DNA of 64,000 bases from Burkholderia sp. L27(2015) (GCF_009765705.1 NZ_LMUX01000021.1:1177444-1241443), one strand, 5' to 3'. Counted from the first letter of the stretch, positions 26,607 through 36,080 are shown. A program made the numbers and translations. Notes: generated by a model not told the origin, from the sequence alone.

Positions 26607-27275
26607 ATGACTACACCCGAATCAACCGTATTCCTGATCGACGTCGACAATACCTTGCTCGACAACGATCATATCCAGCGCGACCTGCGGGAGCAGCTAT
26701 TGCACACGGTGGGCACCGCGGAGTGCGACCGCTACTGGGAAATCATCGAAACGCTGCGCGAAGAGCTCGGTTACGTCGATTATCTCGGCAGCCTTCAGCA
26801 TTTGCGCAAGGCCGGTGTGAACGATCTGCAATTGTTGCAGCTATCGACCTTCCTGATCGATTATCCGTTTTCCCAGCGTGTGTATGACCGCGTGCACGAG
26901 GCGCTGCGACACCTGCGGCAGTGGGGCCCCACAGTGATACTGTCGGATGGCGACGTGGTGTTCCAGCCGCGCAAAATCCACCATTCCGGGCTGTGGCAAG
27001 CCGTAGAGGGTCGCGTGCTTATTTACGTGCATAAAGAGCAGATGCTGGAACAGGTTGCACAAGCGTATCCGGCCCACCACTACGTGATGATCGACGACAA
27101 GCTGCGCATCCTGGCCGCCATGAAACAAATCTGGGGCGATCGTTTGACCACCATCTTCGTGCGCCAGGGCCATTACGCGCTCGACGATCACGCCAACGCC
27201 GCTTATCCCGCCGCCGATCTCAGCTTCGATCGAATCGGCCAGCTCATCGATTACCAGCCGCGCCCCCGAACGTAG
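26607..27275 (+). CDS. HAD-superfamily hydrolase
   Basis: A 222-aa haloacid-dehalogenase-like phosphatase. Motif I is at the very N-terminus (FLIDVDNTLLDND: nucleophile and acid/base Asp). Motif II is the Ser in VILSDGD at about residue 113 and motif III/IV the acidic pair in YVMIDDKLRILAA around residue 164. A helical cap lies between. I take the ATG at 26607; the frame is open for another 189 bp upstream but that extension has unlikely composition and the ATG gives the canonical HAD start. Only a weak purine run precedes it. It leads a unit with the DUF2090, phosphoketolase and acetate kinase genes, which suggests a sugar-phosphate substrate. Confidence 0.82.
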   Translation: MTTPESTVFLIDVDNTLLDNDHIQRDLREQLLHTVGTAECDRYWEIIETLREELGYVDYLGSLQHLRKAGVNDLQLLQLSTFLIDYPFSQRVYDRVHEALRHLRQWGPTVILSDGDVVFQPRKIHHSGLWQAVEGRVLIYVHKEQMLEQVAQAYPAHHYVMIDDKLRILAAMKQIWGDRLTTIFVRQGHYALDDHANAAYPAADLSFDRIGQLIDYQPRPRT

Positions 27276-27316
27276 TCGCCGCACTCGGGTTCGCGTCGAC
27301 CACCCAGGGAGCCGCC

Positions 27317-28237
27317 ATGCAAACCGGTTACGACAAAGCCTTGTACATACTGCCCTTCGATCATCGCAATTCTTACGTGAAATCGATGTTTCACTACACC
27401 TATCCGCTCAACACGGAACAGCAAGCCAAGGTCGAGGATAGCAAGCAGGTGATTTATCAGGGATTCCTTCAAGCGGTGACCGATAAGGTGGCCAAGGAAA
27501 ACGCCGGCGTGCTCGTCGACGAAGAATTCGGCACCGAGATCTTGCGCGACGCGCGCAAGCAAGGGTATGTGACGGCGGTCTCAGTCGAGAAAAGCGGCTC
27601 TAACGAATTTCATTTTGAATACGGCGATCAGTTCGCTGAGCACATCGAAACCTTCGATCCCACTTTTGCCAAAGTACTGGTGCGTTACAACCCGGGCGAT
27701 GACGCGCAGATGAATCGACGCCAGACCGAACGGCTCAAAACGCTTTCGGATTATTGTCGCAACGCCAGCCGGTGGTTGATGTTCGAATTGCTGGTCCCCG
27801 CGACCGATGATCAACTCAAGAGCGTGCAGGGCGACAAGGACGCGTATGACTCGAAGCTGCGTCCACAATTGATGCTGGACGCGATACGTGCGCTGCAGGA
27901 CGGCGGCGTGGAGCCGGCCGTCTGGAAGATCGAAGGACTGGATAAACGCGAGGACTGCGAGCGGATCGTCGCGCTGGCACGCCGCGATGGCCGCGATCAT
28001 GTGAGTTGCATCGTGCTGGGCCGCGGCGCCGATGACAAGAAAGTGGTCGGCTGGCTGCAAACCGCAGCGGGCGTCGACGGTTATATCGGTTTCGCCGTGG
28101 GGCGCACCAGTTTCTTCGGCGCGGTATCCGACTACGAGTCCAAAAAAGTGAGCCGCGAGGAAGCGGTGCGCCGCATAGCGACCCAATATGCCGGCTGGAT
28201 CGATAGTTTCGAACAAGCGCAGACCAAGCGCACCTGA
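27317..28237 (+). CDS. DUF2090 aldolase-like protein
   Basis: A 306-aa protein matching the DUF2090 domain, a TIM-barrel of the class I aldolase type that is also found fused to IolC as a 2-deoxy-5-keto-gluconate-6-phosphate aldolase-like module. Recognisable parts are the opening YILPFDHRNSYVKSMF, the DEEFGTEIL segment, the FELLVPATDDQL strand and the final IGFAVGRTSFF phosphate-binding-like loop. AGGGAG precedes the ATG. It lies between a HAD phosphatase and phosphoketolase, with 27 bp to the latter, so it may supply a phosphorylated keto-sugar. The catalytic activity has not been read from sequence; aldolase is inferred from the fold. Confidence 0.78.
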   Translation: MQTGYDKALYILPFDHRNSYVKSMFHYTYPLNTEQQAKVEDSKQVIYQGFLQAVTDKVAKENAGVLVDEEFGTEILRDARKQGYVTAVSVEKSGSNEFHFEYGDQFAEHIETFDPTFAKVLVRYNPGDDAQMNRRQTERLKTLSDYCRNASRWLMFELLVPATDDQLKSVQGDKDAYDSKLRPQLMLDAIRALQDGGVEPAVWKIEGLDKREDCERIVALARRDGRDHVSCIVLGRGADDKKVVGWLQTAAGVDGYIGFAVGRTSFFGAVSDYESKKVSREEAVRRIATQYAGWIDSFEQAQTKRT

Positions 28238-28263
28238 AGGCATGTCGGTTCAAGGAGTGACAG

Positions 28264-30681
28264 ATGGGCGAGACCAACACAAACCCGAACGCAAACGCGA
28301 TCACCAATCCGATCACCCTTGCCGCCGAGGAATTGCGCAAAATGCACGCCTATTGGCGCGCCTGCAATTACCTCGCAGTCGGGATGATTTATCTGCGTGC
28401 CAACCCTCTGCTGCGCGAACCGCTTAAACCGGAGCACATCAAAAATCGCCTGCTCGGCCATTGGGGTTCGGATCCGGGCCAGTCTTTCCTGCTGGTGCAC
28501 CTGAACCGGCTGATCAAGAAGCTCGATCTCGACCTTATCTATATCGCGGGCCCCGGGCACGGTGCGCCGGCTACGCTGGCCAGCTGCTACCTCGAAGGTC
28601 ACTACTCGGAAATCTACCCCGACCGCAGCCTCGACGAGGCGGGCATGCTGCGATTCTTTCGGCAGTTTTCCTTTCCTGGCGGCATTGGGTCGCATTGCAC
28701 GCCCGAGACGCCCGGCTCGATCCACGAAGGCGGCGAGCTCGGTTACAGCCTGTCGCACGGCTATGGCGCGGCGTTCGACAACCCCGATTTGATCGTCACC
28801 GTGATGGTCGGCGATGGCGAAGCGGAGACTGGACCGCTGGCCACCTCCTGGCATTCAAACAAATTTCTGAATCCGATACGCGATGGCGCAGTGTTGCCGG
28901 TGCTGCATTTGAACGGCTACAAAATCGCCAACCCGACTATATTGGCTCGCATCCCGCGCGAGGAGCTCGAAGCGCTCTTCGTCGGGTATGGCCACCGGCC
29001 CTATTTTGTCGAGTGCGACGATCCTGACGATACCGATGCCATGCATCAGAAAATGGCCGCGACCTTGGAACACTGCATCACCGAGATTCGCGCCATCCAG
29101 CAGCACGCGCGTTCGACCGGCCGAGCCGAGCGGCCACGCTGGCCGATGATCGTGCTGCGTTCGCCCAAGGGTTGGACGGGCCCCAAGGAAGTCGACGGGC
29201 ACAAGGTGGAAGGCTCCTGGCGTGCGCATCAGGTGCCGGTTCTCGATCCAGTGAGCAACAAGACCAGCCTCAAGATTGTCGAACACTGGATGAAAAGCTA
29301 TCGGCCGGAAGAGCTGTTCGATGACACCGGGCGGCTTGCGCCCGAGCTGCGCGACATGGCGCCCAGCGGCGCGCGGCGCATCAGCGCGAACCCACACGCA
29401 AACGGCGGGTTGGTGCGCAAGGAACTCGATATGCCGCCGTTTCGCGAGTACGGCGTCAAGTTCAAATCGCCTGCATCGTCCTACGTACCGACCACCGAAG
29501 TGCTGGCCAGATTTCTGCGCGATGTCATGCGGCGCAACATGACCAACTTCCGTGTCTTTGGCCCTGATGAAACGGCCAGCAATCGTCTTACCGCGATCTA
29601 CGAAGTATCGAAAAAAACATGGCTCGCGCAGACCAAGCCCGAAGACGCCGACGGCGGTGAACTCGCGCTCGACGGCCGCGTCATGGAGATGTTGAGCGAG
29701 CACACCTTGGAAGGGTGGTTCGAAGGCTATGTGCTGACCGGCAGGCATGGCTTCTTCGCGACCTACGAAGCGTTCGTGCATGTGATCGATTCGATGTTCA
29801 ACCAGCACGCGAAGTGGCTGGAAAAATCGAAACTCGAACTCGGATGGCGTGCGCCGGTTCCGTCGCTCAATCTGCTGATCACGTCGCTGGTGTGGCGTCA
29901 GGATCACAACGGCTTCACCCATCAAGACCCGGGGTTTCTCGATGTGGTCACCAACAAGAGCCCCGAGGTGGTGCGCATCTACCTGCCGCCCGATGCCAAT
30001 TGCCTGCTCAGCGTGGCCGACCATTGCCTGCGCTCGCGCGACTATGTGAACGTGATCGTGGCCGATAAGCAGCCGCATCTGCAATATCTCGACATGGCCT
30101 CGGCGGTAACGCATTGCACCAAGGGCATCGGTATCTGGGAGTGGGCATCTACCGACGAGAAAGGCGAGCCGGACGTCGTGATGGCTTGTGCCGGCGATAT
30201 CGCGACGATGGAGTCGCTGGCGGCCGTCAAGATTCTCAAGGAAAAGTTTCCCGATCTGAAAATCCGCTTCGTGAATGTGGTTGATCTGTTTCGGCTGATG
30301 CCGGACTCGGCTCACCCGCACGGCCTTTCCGAACGCGACTTCGATTCGCTGTTCACCAAGGACAAACCGGTGATCTTCAACTTTCACTCCTATGGGGCGC
30401 TGGTGCATAAATTGACCTACAACCGCACCAATCACGAAAACATGCACGTGCATGGCTACCATGAGAAGGGCAATATCAATACGCCGCTCGAACTTGCCAT
30501 CATCAACCAGGTGGACCGTTTCGATCTCGCGATCGATGTGATCGACCGGGTTCCGCGGCTGCAGGTGATCGGCGCACATGTGAAAGAGTGGCTGCGCGAC
30601 CAGATCGTCGAGCATCTGAACTACGCGCATACGGAAGGCATCGACAGCGAAGCGATCCGCAACTGGACCTGGACGAAATAA
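28264..30681 (+). CDS. xfp: Xylulose-5-phosphate/fructose-6-phosphate phosphoketolase
   Basis: An 805-aa thiamine-diphosphate enzyme that splits xylulose-5-phosphate or fructose-6-phosphate with inorganic phosphate into acetyl phosphate and a triose or tetrose phosphate. The N-terminal domain shows [28 protein letters not shown] and the ThDP/Mg site GDGEAETGP. The C-terminal half carries the pyrimidine-binding and XFP_C domains ([28 protein letters not shown]). Length is normal for the family. AAGGAG stands 6 bases before the ATG. The acetate kinase gene follows after 3 bp, so acetyl phosphate is converted straight to acetate plus ATP. Confidence 0.95.
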   Translation: MGETNTNPNANAITNPITLAAEELRKMHAYWRACNYLAVGMIYLRANPLLREPLKPEHIKNRLLGHWGSDPGQSFLLVHLNRLIKKLDLDLIYIAGPGHGAPATLASCYLEGHYSEIYPDRSLDEAGMLRFFRQFSFPGGIGSHCTPETPGSIHEGGELGYSLSHGYGAAFDNPDLIVTVMVGDGEAETGPLATSWHSNKFLNPIRDGAVLPVLHLNGYKIANPTILARIPREELEALFVGYGHRPYFVECDDPDDTDAMHQKMAATLEHCITEIRAIQQHARSTGRAERPRWPMIVLRSPKGWTGPKEVDGHKVEGSWRAHQVPVLDPVSNKTSLKIVEHWMKSYRPEELFDDTGRLAPELRDMAPSGARRISANPHANGGLVRKELDMPPFREYGVKFKSPASSYVPTTEVLARFLRDVMRRNMTNFRVFGPDETASNRLTAIYEVSKKTWLAQTKPEDADGGELALDGRVMEMLSEHTLEGWFEGYVLTGRHGFFATYEAFVHVIDSMFNQHAKWLEKSKLELGWRAPVPSLNLLITSLVWRQDHNGFTHQDPGFLDVVTNKSPEVVRIYLPPDANCLLSVADHCLRSRDYVNVIVADKQPHLQYLDMASAVTHCTKGIGIWEWASTDEKGEPDVVMACAGDIATMESLAAVKILKEKFPDLKIRFVNVVDLFRLMPDSAHPHGLSERDFDSLFTKDKPVIFNFHSYGALVHKLTYNRTNHENMHVHGYHEKGNINTPLELAIINQVDRFDLAIDVIDRVPRLQVIGAHVKEWLRDQIVEHLNYAHTEGIDSEAIRNWTWTK

Positions 30682-30684
30682 GCG

Positions 30685-31869
30685 ATGCCGCAGTCATCAA
30701 CCGTGCATGCGCAGACGATTCTGGTTTTGAACAGCGGCTCCTCGTCGTTGAAGTTCGGATTGTTCGAAGCGGCCAAGGACGACAATAAGGACGGCAATAA
30801 GAACGACGAGGTGTTATTGCTGGAGGGGAGCGCAGAAGGGATAGGCCGCGCCGACGGCTGTTTGCAGATGCGTTCCGCCGACGGTACGGTGAATGTACAG
30901 CGCAGTCATTTGATGGAATCGCAAACCGACGCGTTGAGCAAACTGGCCGAGGTATTGGCGGAGTATGGACACACAAGGCCGGTGGCGGTCGGGCATCGCG
31001 TGGTGCACGGCGGCCCGAATTTGCGCACGCATCAGCGGTTGACGCCGCAGGTATTGCAGCAGCTGAAGGCGGCGATCCATTTCGCGCCGCTACATATTCC
31101 CCCGGCCTTGGATTTGATCGAACAGGCTTCGAAAATATTTGGCGACGCCGAGCCGATAGTCTGCTTCGATAACGCATTTCATCGTTCGATGCCGCCGGTG
31201 GCGGCGCATCTGCCGTTGCCGCAGCGCTATTTCGACGCGGGTGTGATTCGTTATGGTTTTCATGGCTTGTCCTATGAATCGTTGGTGTATCGGCTGGGAG
31301 CCGATTTGCCGAAGCGGGCGGTGTTTGCGCATTTGGGCAACGGCTCGAGCGTGTGCGCCGTGCGCGACGGTAAGTCCATCGATACTTCGATGGGGCTTAC
31401 GCCAACCGGTGGCGTGCCGATGGGGACGCGTAGCGGCGACCTCGATCCAGGGGTGTTGCTCTATTTGATGCGCAGCGAGTCGCTCGATGCGGATGGGCTG
31501 GAGAAGCTGCTTAATCGCGAGTGCGGCTTGGCGGGGCTGGCGGATGGTGAAAGCGATATGCAGGCGTTGGCCAAGCGCATCGCGCACGGCGACGCCGATG
31601 CGGAGCTCGCCGTGGAGGTGTTTTCTACGGCCGTGCGCAAATATGTGGGCGCCTACGCGGCGCTGATGGGCGGCCTGGATTTGCTGGTGTTCACCGGCGG
31701 GATAGGCGAGCACAGCGAGGACGTGCGCCGGCGCATTTGTGGTGGATTGGGGTTTCTCGGCATATCAGTTGACGAGCACGGCGGCTCAACCGGTAAGTGC
31801 CGGGTGATGAAGGCTGAAGAGGAACTGCAGATGGCGCGTCACTGTCGGCAGTTGTTGGCCGGCGCTTAG
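30685..31869 (+). CDS. ackA: Acetate kinase
   Basis: A 394-aa acetate kinase (acetyl phosphate + ADP to acetate + ATP). It shows the family opening ILVLNSGSSSLKFGLF, HRVVHGG, the FDNAFH loop, RYGFHGLSYESL, AHLGNGSSVCAV, DTSMGLTPTGGVPMGTRSGDLDPG and FTGGIGEHSEDVR. A short Asp/Asn/Lys-rich insert lies at about residues 30-45. It starts 3 bp after the phosphoketolase stop, with no clear ribosome site of its own, so translation is probably coupled. The gene ends 3 bp before the stop of the convergent LysR gene. Confidence 0.95.
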   Translation: MPQSSTVHAQTILVLNSGSSSLKFGLFEAAKDDNKDGNKNDEVLLLEGSAEGIGRADGCLQMRSADGTVNVQRSHLMESQTDALSKLAEVLAEYGHTRPVAVGHRVVHGGPNLRTHQRLTPQVLQQLKAAIHFAPLHIPPALDLIEQASKIFGDAEPIVCFDNAFHRSMPPVAAHLPLPQRYFDAGVIRYGFHGLSYESLVYRLGADLPKRAVFAHLGNGSSVCAVRDGKSIDTSMGLTPTGGVPMGTRSGDLDPGVLLYLMRSESLDADGLEKLLNRECGLAGLADGESDMQALAKRIAHGDADAELAVEVFSTAVRKYVGAYAALMGGLDLLVFTGGIGEHSEDVRRRICGGLGFLGISVDEHGGSTGKCRVMKAEEELQMARHCRQLLAGA

Positions 31870-31872
31870 CCG

Positions 31873-32757
31873 TTAATTTTGCGATTTCACCCAATCGCTG
31901 AATAGCTGCGCCGCAGGCGAGATCGCACGGTCGGCAGGCCATACGAGGTAATAGCCTCCGCAAAGGCAGACCGCAGCATCGGACGCTTTGACCAGGGCGC
32001 CGCTTTCTATCAACGAGGCGGTCAGGTACTCCCAACCAAGGATGAGCCCGTTCCCGAGCACGGCCATCTGCACCAGCGTGGCGTAGTGGTTCGCCGTAAC
32101 CGTGCGTTGTAACTTGCGCGCTTTCACGCCGCAATGTTCGAACCATGCGGACCAGTCCATCCACAGCTGTTCATCGGCCGACAGCAGTGTTTTGTCGACC
32201 AATTCCGCCGGCGGCAGAAGCTTGCCGTTGAGGTATTCGGGCGAGCAGAGCGCAAAGACCGTCTCATTGAAAATGTGCTCCGTATGAAGCCCTTCTCGAT
32301 GATTGTGTTGCAGGTGGTAAATCCCTATATCGAATTCAGCAGCTGAAAACATGGCCACCGAGTCACGCGAGACGATACGAATTTGAACGCCTGGATACTT
32401 CGCCATGAAGTCTGCAATGCGCGGCGCGAGCCAGAACACGGCGACGCCCGATGCACACCCGATCGTGAGATCCATCCGCCCGCGCGCTTTCATCAATTCG
32501 GTCGTGACTAGCGAGCACTCTTTGAGCAGCCCTTGGACATGTTCACCATATTGCCGTCCGGTAACCGTCAGTTTCAGGCGACGATGTTCGCGGATGAACA
32601 GCGTCCTGCCGAGGAATTGCTCCAACTGGACTATCTGTCGGCTAACCGCGCTCGCGGTGATTTCCAGCTCGGTTGCCGCACGCGTGATACTGCTGTGTCG
32701 CGAAACAGCCTCAAAGGCGATGAGACACTGTAGTGGTGGAAGATTGGGGATGCGCAA
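31873..32757 (-). CDS. LysR-family transcriptional regulator (GcvA-like)
   Basis: A 294-aa LysR-type regulator. The N-terminal winged helix-turn-helix (about residues 5-65: CLIAFEAVSRHSSITRAATE, then LEITASAVSRQIVQLEQFLG) resembles the GcvA subgroup, and the LysR substrate-binding domain covers about 90-290. The start is a TTG with AGAGG upstream; no ATG is available near the expected N-terminus. A perfect T-N11-A palindrome 37 bp upstream is a likely autoregulatory site. The target cannot be inferred: the neighbour on one side is convergent ackA, on the other a divergent thioredoxin-like gene 410 bp away. Confidence 0.9.
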   Translation of the reverse strand: MRIPNLPPLQCLIAFEAVSRHSSITRAATELEITASAVSRQIVQLEQFLGRTLFIREHRRLKLTVTGRQYGEHVQGLLKECSLVTTELMKARGRMDLTIGCASGVAVFWLAPRIADFMAKYPGVQIRIVSRDSVAMFSAAEFDIGIYHLQHNHREGLHTEHIFNETVFALCSPEYLNGKLLPPAELVDKTLLSADEQLWMDWSAWFEHCGVKARKLQRTVTANHYATLVQMAVLGNGLILGWEYLTASLIESGALVKASDAAVCLCGGYYLVWPADRAISPAAQLFSDWVKSQN

Positions 32758-33167
32758 ACGACGATGCCTCTTGCCGCGTCGCCAGGAATTTGCTTGACAC
32801 TGTCAAACGCACTTTTTGGCCGGCTGCTGAATGCACAGAGGCGGGAAACGCCAATGCGCCAATAAATGAAAACCCGGCCAGATTATATTCAACTGACCCG
32901 TATAAAACCCCGGCATGCCGACCTGATATGAGAATATTCTTGGTGAGTCTATCTGTGCCTACCTGTGTCTATCGCCCTTAGCGCTTTCGGGCGACTCGTC
33001 AGCGACGCTGGAGTCGAGACGATCGAGCACGGTTCTGAGTCGAGTGAGCATAGAGAGGGCGTCGACCGATCGATAGACTGATCGCTCTCTATTTACTTGA
33101 TCCCAGTGAGGTACCGAATGCCAGGTTTCGCTAGAATTCTGCAAGAGCATGCCGCTCTACCTACACG
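32758..33167. other. 410-bp divergent regulatory spacer
   Basis: No coding frame is supported between the divergent LysR and TlpA-like genes. The spacer is AT-richer in its first half and carries the LysR-type palindrome at 32794, a small hairpin (CGCCC...GGGCG near 32977-32997), and repeated GAGTCGAG words around 33011 and 33041. These look regulatory, but no factor can be named for the second half. Confidence 0.5.
32794..32806. promoter_or_regulatory. Perfect LysR-box palindrome TTGACACTGTCAA
   Basis: A 6-1-6 perfect inverted repeat fitting T-N11-A lies 37 bp upstream of the LysR start codon. The right half also offers TTGACA as a -35 on the minus strand, so binding there could repress the gene's own promoter. 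Confidence 0.55.
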
Positions 33168-33977
33168 ATGAAACTAGGGCCGTTGGTAATACCTATCCAT
33201 TCGCTGATCTTCTGTCTCAGTTTGCTCGCCGCGTTCGTCGTGCTACGGATGGTAGAGCGCCCCGGTGCGCGCACCGAGCGCGCGTTCTGGTGGATCCTCG
33301 CAGTGGGGCTGTTCACAGCGCGCCTCGTCTTCGTGCTTCGCTACCTTCCTGCTTATGCGGAACGCGTAGAGACGATCTTCGATATCCGTGATCTCGGCTT
33401 CGATGCGGTGGCCGGTCTGGTTTCGGCAGCGTGTGTGGCGACCGTGTTTTTGCTGCGCTCGCGTGCGATGCGTAAGCCGCTTGTAGCGGGGATCGCCGCC
33501 GGTGTTTTCGCGTGGGGCGTCGCAACGGCTGCGGCAGATTCTTCTGGTGCGGTGCAGACGGTACCTGCGATTTCACTCGCCAATGTGAGCGGCGGCGTCG
33601 AGCCGTTGTCGGGGGGCGATGGCAAGCCGACGATAGTCAACCTGTGGGCGACCTGGTGCCCACCGTGTCAGGCCGAGATGCCGGTGCTTGCCCAAGCGCA
33701 ATCCGAAAATCCTGGCATACACCTGGTGTTCGTGAATCAGGGGGAAACGCGGCAAAACGTCGCGGAGTATGTCGAGGCGCACGGTATGCAGCTACAGCAT
33801 TCGTTGCTCGATCCGAGCCTGCAAGTCGCCAGGGCCGTCGGCGCGGTAGGCTACCCGACCACGCTGTTCTACGACGCCAATGGGCGCTTGCTGGATGTGC
33901 ACCTGGGATCGTTCTCCAAGGCGACGCTCCAACTCGCGATGCAAAAGTTTTATGCGTCGGCTCAAACGCCTCCCTGA
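33168..33977 (+). CDS. TlpA-like thioredoxin-fold protein with N-terminal membrane helices
   Basis: A 269-aa protein in two parts. Residues 1-125 hold four hydrophobic segments with an Lgt-like pattern (GPLVIPIHSLIFCLSLLAAF, then AFWWILAVGLFTARLVFVL, and a helix at about 80-95 and 105-122). Residues 130-265 form a periplasmic TlpA/ResA-like thioredoxin domain with active site WATWCPPCQAEMP (about 162-174) and the cis-Pro loop VGYPTTLF. It probably reduces disulfides in the periplasm, for example in cytochrome maturation. No DsbD-type electron donor domain is fused, although the helices could play that part. The ATG at 33168 opens the mature N-terminal helix. It appears to be monocistronic. 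Confidence 0.88.
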   Translation: MKLGPLVIPIHSLIFCLSLLAAFVVLRMVERPGARTERAFWWILAVGLFTARLVFVLRYLPAYAERVETIFDIRDLGFDAVAGLVSAACVATVFLLRSRAMRKPLVAGIAAGVFAWGVATAAADSSGAVQTVPAISLANVSGGVEPLSGGDGKPTIVNLWATWCPPCQAEMPVLAQAQSENPGIHLVFVNQGETRQNVAEYVEAHGMQLQHSLLDPSLQVARAVGAVGYPTTLFYDANGRLLDVHLGSFSKATLQLAMQKFYASAQTPP

Positions 33978-34002
33978 TGAACGCTCAACAAGGGACGATC
34001 AA

Positions 34003-34857
34003 CTACCGGCCAATGTTGCTTAGCGCATTCGCTTCGATCGAGCTCCACTCGACCAATCCGATGAAACCGTCGGGGACGGCAATCACCAATCTGCGATGTT
34101 GGACGTGTACCAGGCTCCCCGGCGCATACGCGTGCGTTTCGGTCCAGCCCACGGCACGGCGCACAAAGACGGATGTCCCATTGATCTTGGCCTTGCATTC
34201 ATAGAGACCGTACGCTCGCACGAGGCGTAGTATCGCGGCAACGGGGCGCGCGAAATCGATCGTGCGCTGTTCCTCGGTCAGACGCGGCCAATAGCTGCCC
34301 CCCAATTGCGGTCGCGCGGCATTCCAGAGATTGAGAAAATGGGCGGCCACATGGGTCGCGAGTCGCTGCGACGCCATCTCGATTTTCAGGCAGATGCTTT
34401 CGTGCGATTCATCCTCGCACAACGGAAAAATATCCTGAGCCAGGATATCGCCCTCGTCGAATTTCGGCGACACCTTGTGGCATGTCACGGCCCATATTTT
34501 CTCCTCGTTGAGGATCGCCTGGATCGCGGGGTAGGGACCCCGACCTTTGGGCAGCAACGAGGGATGGAAATTGATGGCGTAAGGGATATACCGCGACCAG
34601 TCGCCGATCTTCCAGTCATAGCTCGCAACGATCAAAATGTCGCAGCCGATCTCGCCCAAGTGCTGCAGATCCGATTCCTGCATGCGTGACAATTGCACTG
34701 GGACGTTGAGCGCGTTGGCTCGGGCGACGACGTTGGTATTGTGATTGAAGTGCCCATCGACTGGCACAGTGAACACTTTGACCGGTGTCCAGCCCGCTTG
34801 AACAAACGCCTCGAGCACGTTCAAGGAACGGTCGATGCAGGTAATTGCAAAACGCAT
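34003..34857 (-). CDS. Formyltransferase-fold protein (Fmt/GART-like)
   Basis: A 284-aa protein with the formyltransferase N-terminal fold, which takes the formyl group from 10-formyl-tetrahydrofolate. The core NFHPSLLPKGRGPYP supplies the catalytic Asn-His pair, and GDILAQ in the following strand carries the conserved acidic residue (FDEGDILAQDIF). A Fmt C-terminal-like domain starts near residue 195. It is too divergent and too isolated (no def neighbour) to be the housekeeping methionyl-tRNA formyltransferase; sugar-nucleotide or other formyltransferases are alternatives. I start at the ATG at 34857, two codons inside a TTG; the ribosome site is weak. It is convergent with the TlpA-like gene. 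Confidence 0.8.
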   Translation of the reverse strand: MRFAITCIDRSLNVLEAFVQAGWTPVKVFTVPVDGHFNHNTNVVARANALNVPVQLSRMQESDLQHLGEIGCDILIVASYDWKIGDWSRYIPYAINFHPSLLPKGRGPYPAIQAILNEEKIWAVTCHKVSPKFDEGDILAQDIFPLCEDESHESICLKIEMASQRLATHVAAHFLNLWNAARPQLGGSYWPRLTEEQRTIDFARPVAAILRLVRAYGLYECKAKINGTSVFVRRAVGWTETHAYAPGSLVHVQHRRLVIAVPDGFIGLVEWSSIEANALSNIGR

Positions 34858-35173
34858 AATCAAACGCCGAAAAAGGGTGCGTTCATTCTATTGCTTGCTG
34901 ACCAAAAGTCCACGACGCGTCGTTACGTAGAATTACGGCGGCACGATTGCGCGCAGGTTGGCGCCGCGGAAAACAGCGCCCAGATGCATGCTTATAACAG
35001 GGTCGGATTTCCGGAAACCCGTGTCATAACGGCGTAACATGTAGAAAAAATTGCTTACTTAACTGTAATTGTATTGGACCCCTAGTGGGGTTACGATAGC
35101 TTCGGGCTTATATCTCATCATAACGATTGGGTGCCCGGCTCGGCTGCGAGTCGCTCACCGTCAGGGGATCAGC

Positions 35174-35500
35174 GTGGATCGAAAAATTTTGCGGTTTGGC
35201 ATGGCGCTTGCTGCATTGAGCGTGTGCTGCGTAAGTAGTCCTTCTTATGCACGCGTCGCAGTGGGTGTTTACGTTGGGCCCGGTTACCCCTATTATTACG
35301 GGCCGCCGGCGGTACCGTATTATTATCCGCCCGTGGTGGAAGTACCCGTTGCGCCGCCCGTCTACGTCGAGAATGACCAAGCGTCGGCCGCGCCGGGTTC
35401 GTGGTATTACTGCGATGCGTCGAGGACTTACTATCCGTACGTGAAGCAGTGTGCGGCAGGTTGGCGCGAAGTTCCCGCCCAGCCCGCCCCCTCCAATTGA
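35174..35500 (+). CDS. Small exported Tyr/Pro-rich protein
   Basis: A 108-aa protein with a signal peptide (about residues 1-27, ILRFGMALAALSVCCVSSPSYA) and a mature part rich in Tyr, Pro, Val and Gly (YVGPGYPYYYGPPAVPYYYPP). It then has a conserved-looking C-terminal piece WYYCDASRTYYPYVKQCAAGWREVP with two Cys. This end resembles small Burkholderia envelope proteins of unknown function. The start is GTG at 35174 behind AGGGGA. The next gene, an OmpA/glycine-zipper lipoprotein, begins 22 bp later, so the two are co-transcribed and both sit in the envelope. Confidence 0.78.
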   Translation: MDRKILRFGMALAALSVCCVSSPSYARVAVGVYVGPGYPYYYGPPAVPYYYPPVVEVPVAPPVYVENDQASAAPGSWYYCDASRTYYPYVKQCAAGWREVPAQPAPSN

Positions 35501-35522
35501 CCATACTCTCGACATTGCACAG

Positions 35523-36080
35523 ATGAAATACACCACACTAGCGGGACTCATCGCACTGACGTTTATCAGTGCCTGTACCGTGGCCCCGACGGGTCCGAGT
35601 TTCACGGCCCTCCCAGGCAGGGGAAAAACGTTCGATCAATTCCGAACCGACGATGCTTCATGCCGGCAATATGCCGACAGTCAAATGGGTGGTGTTACGC
35701 CAGGGCAGGCTTCCGGTCAAAGTGCCCTGGGCAGTGCGGCTTTGGGAACCGCACTTGGAGCTGCTGCGGGTGCGGCCTTTAATGGCGGCCGTGGCGCAGC
35801 GGTAGGTGCGGGTGCGGGCTTGTTGGCGGGTAGTTTGTTCGGTGCGAACGCCGCGCAGGCTTCGGGTGCCAGCGTGCAGCAACGTTACGACGGCGCGTAT
35901 GCACAATGCATGTACGCGGCAGGCGAGCGCATTCCTTCGTCGGGAGGCCAGCAAGGCGCTGGCGGCTATGCGCCAGCTCCGCCGCCCGGATATTCGGCTC
36001 CGCCCCCGGGTTATTACGCTCCGCCGCCGGGCTACTATGCGCCGCCTCCGGGCTACGCTCCGCCGCCCCCCGGCTATTAA
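35523..36080 (+). CDS. Glycine-zipper lipoprotein with PPPGYYA repeats
   Basis: A 185-aa lipoprotein. The signal peptide ends in a lipobox (FISAC, Cys18). The mature part contains a glycine-zipper stretch (about residues 70-112, with repeated GxxxG as in ALGSAALGTALGAAAG) that could insert in or span a membrane. Then come a helix with QQRYDGAYAQCMYAAGERIP and a C-terminal tail of at least five PPPGYYAP-like repeats. Such YMGG-type proteins are found in many proteobacterial outer membranes and have no assigned job. The tail is encoded by near-identical 21-bp units. The ATG at 35523 has only a weak ribosome site and may rely on coupling to the upstream small gene. Confidence 0.83.
   Translation: MKYTTLAGLIALTFISACTVAPTGPSFTALPGRGKTFDQFRTDDASCRQYADSQMGGVTPGQASGQSALGSAALGTALGAAAGAAFNGGRGAAVGAGAGLLAGSLFGANAAQASGASVQQRYDGAYAQCMYAAGERIPSSGGQQGAGGYAPAPPPGYSAPPPGYYAPPPGYYAPPPGYAPPPPGY
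35985..36075. repeat. Tandem repeats encoding PPPGYYA
   Basis: Roughly four copies of a 21-bp unit (GCTCCGCCGCCGGGCTACTAT-like, with synonymous differences) make up the 3' end of the glycine-zipper lipoprotein gene. Unit length preserves frame. Confidence 0.75.

Noticed and set aside
28855..30630. 591-codon antisense frame in the phosphoketolase gene
   Set aside because: Very long, but it comes from codon bias on the opposite strand; the sense frame matches phosphoketolase throughout.
34003..34857. Housekeeping methionyl-tRNA formyltransferase
   Set aside because: The catalytic fold is right, but the protein is divergent, lacks the usual def neighbour and has an unusual length, so only the fold is claimed.
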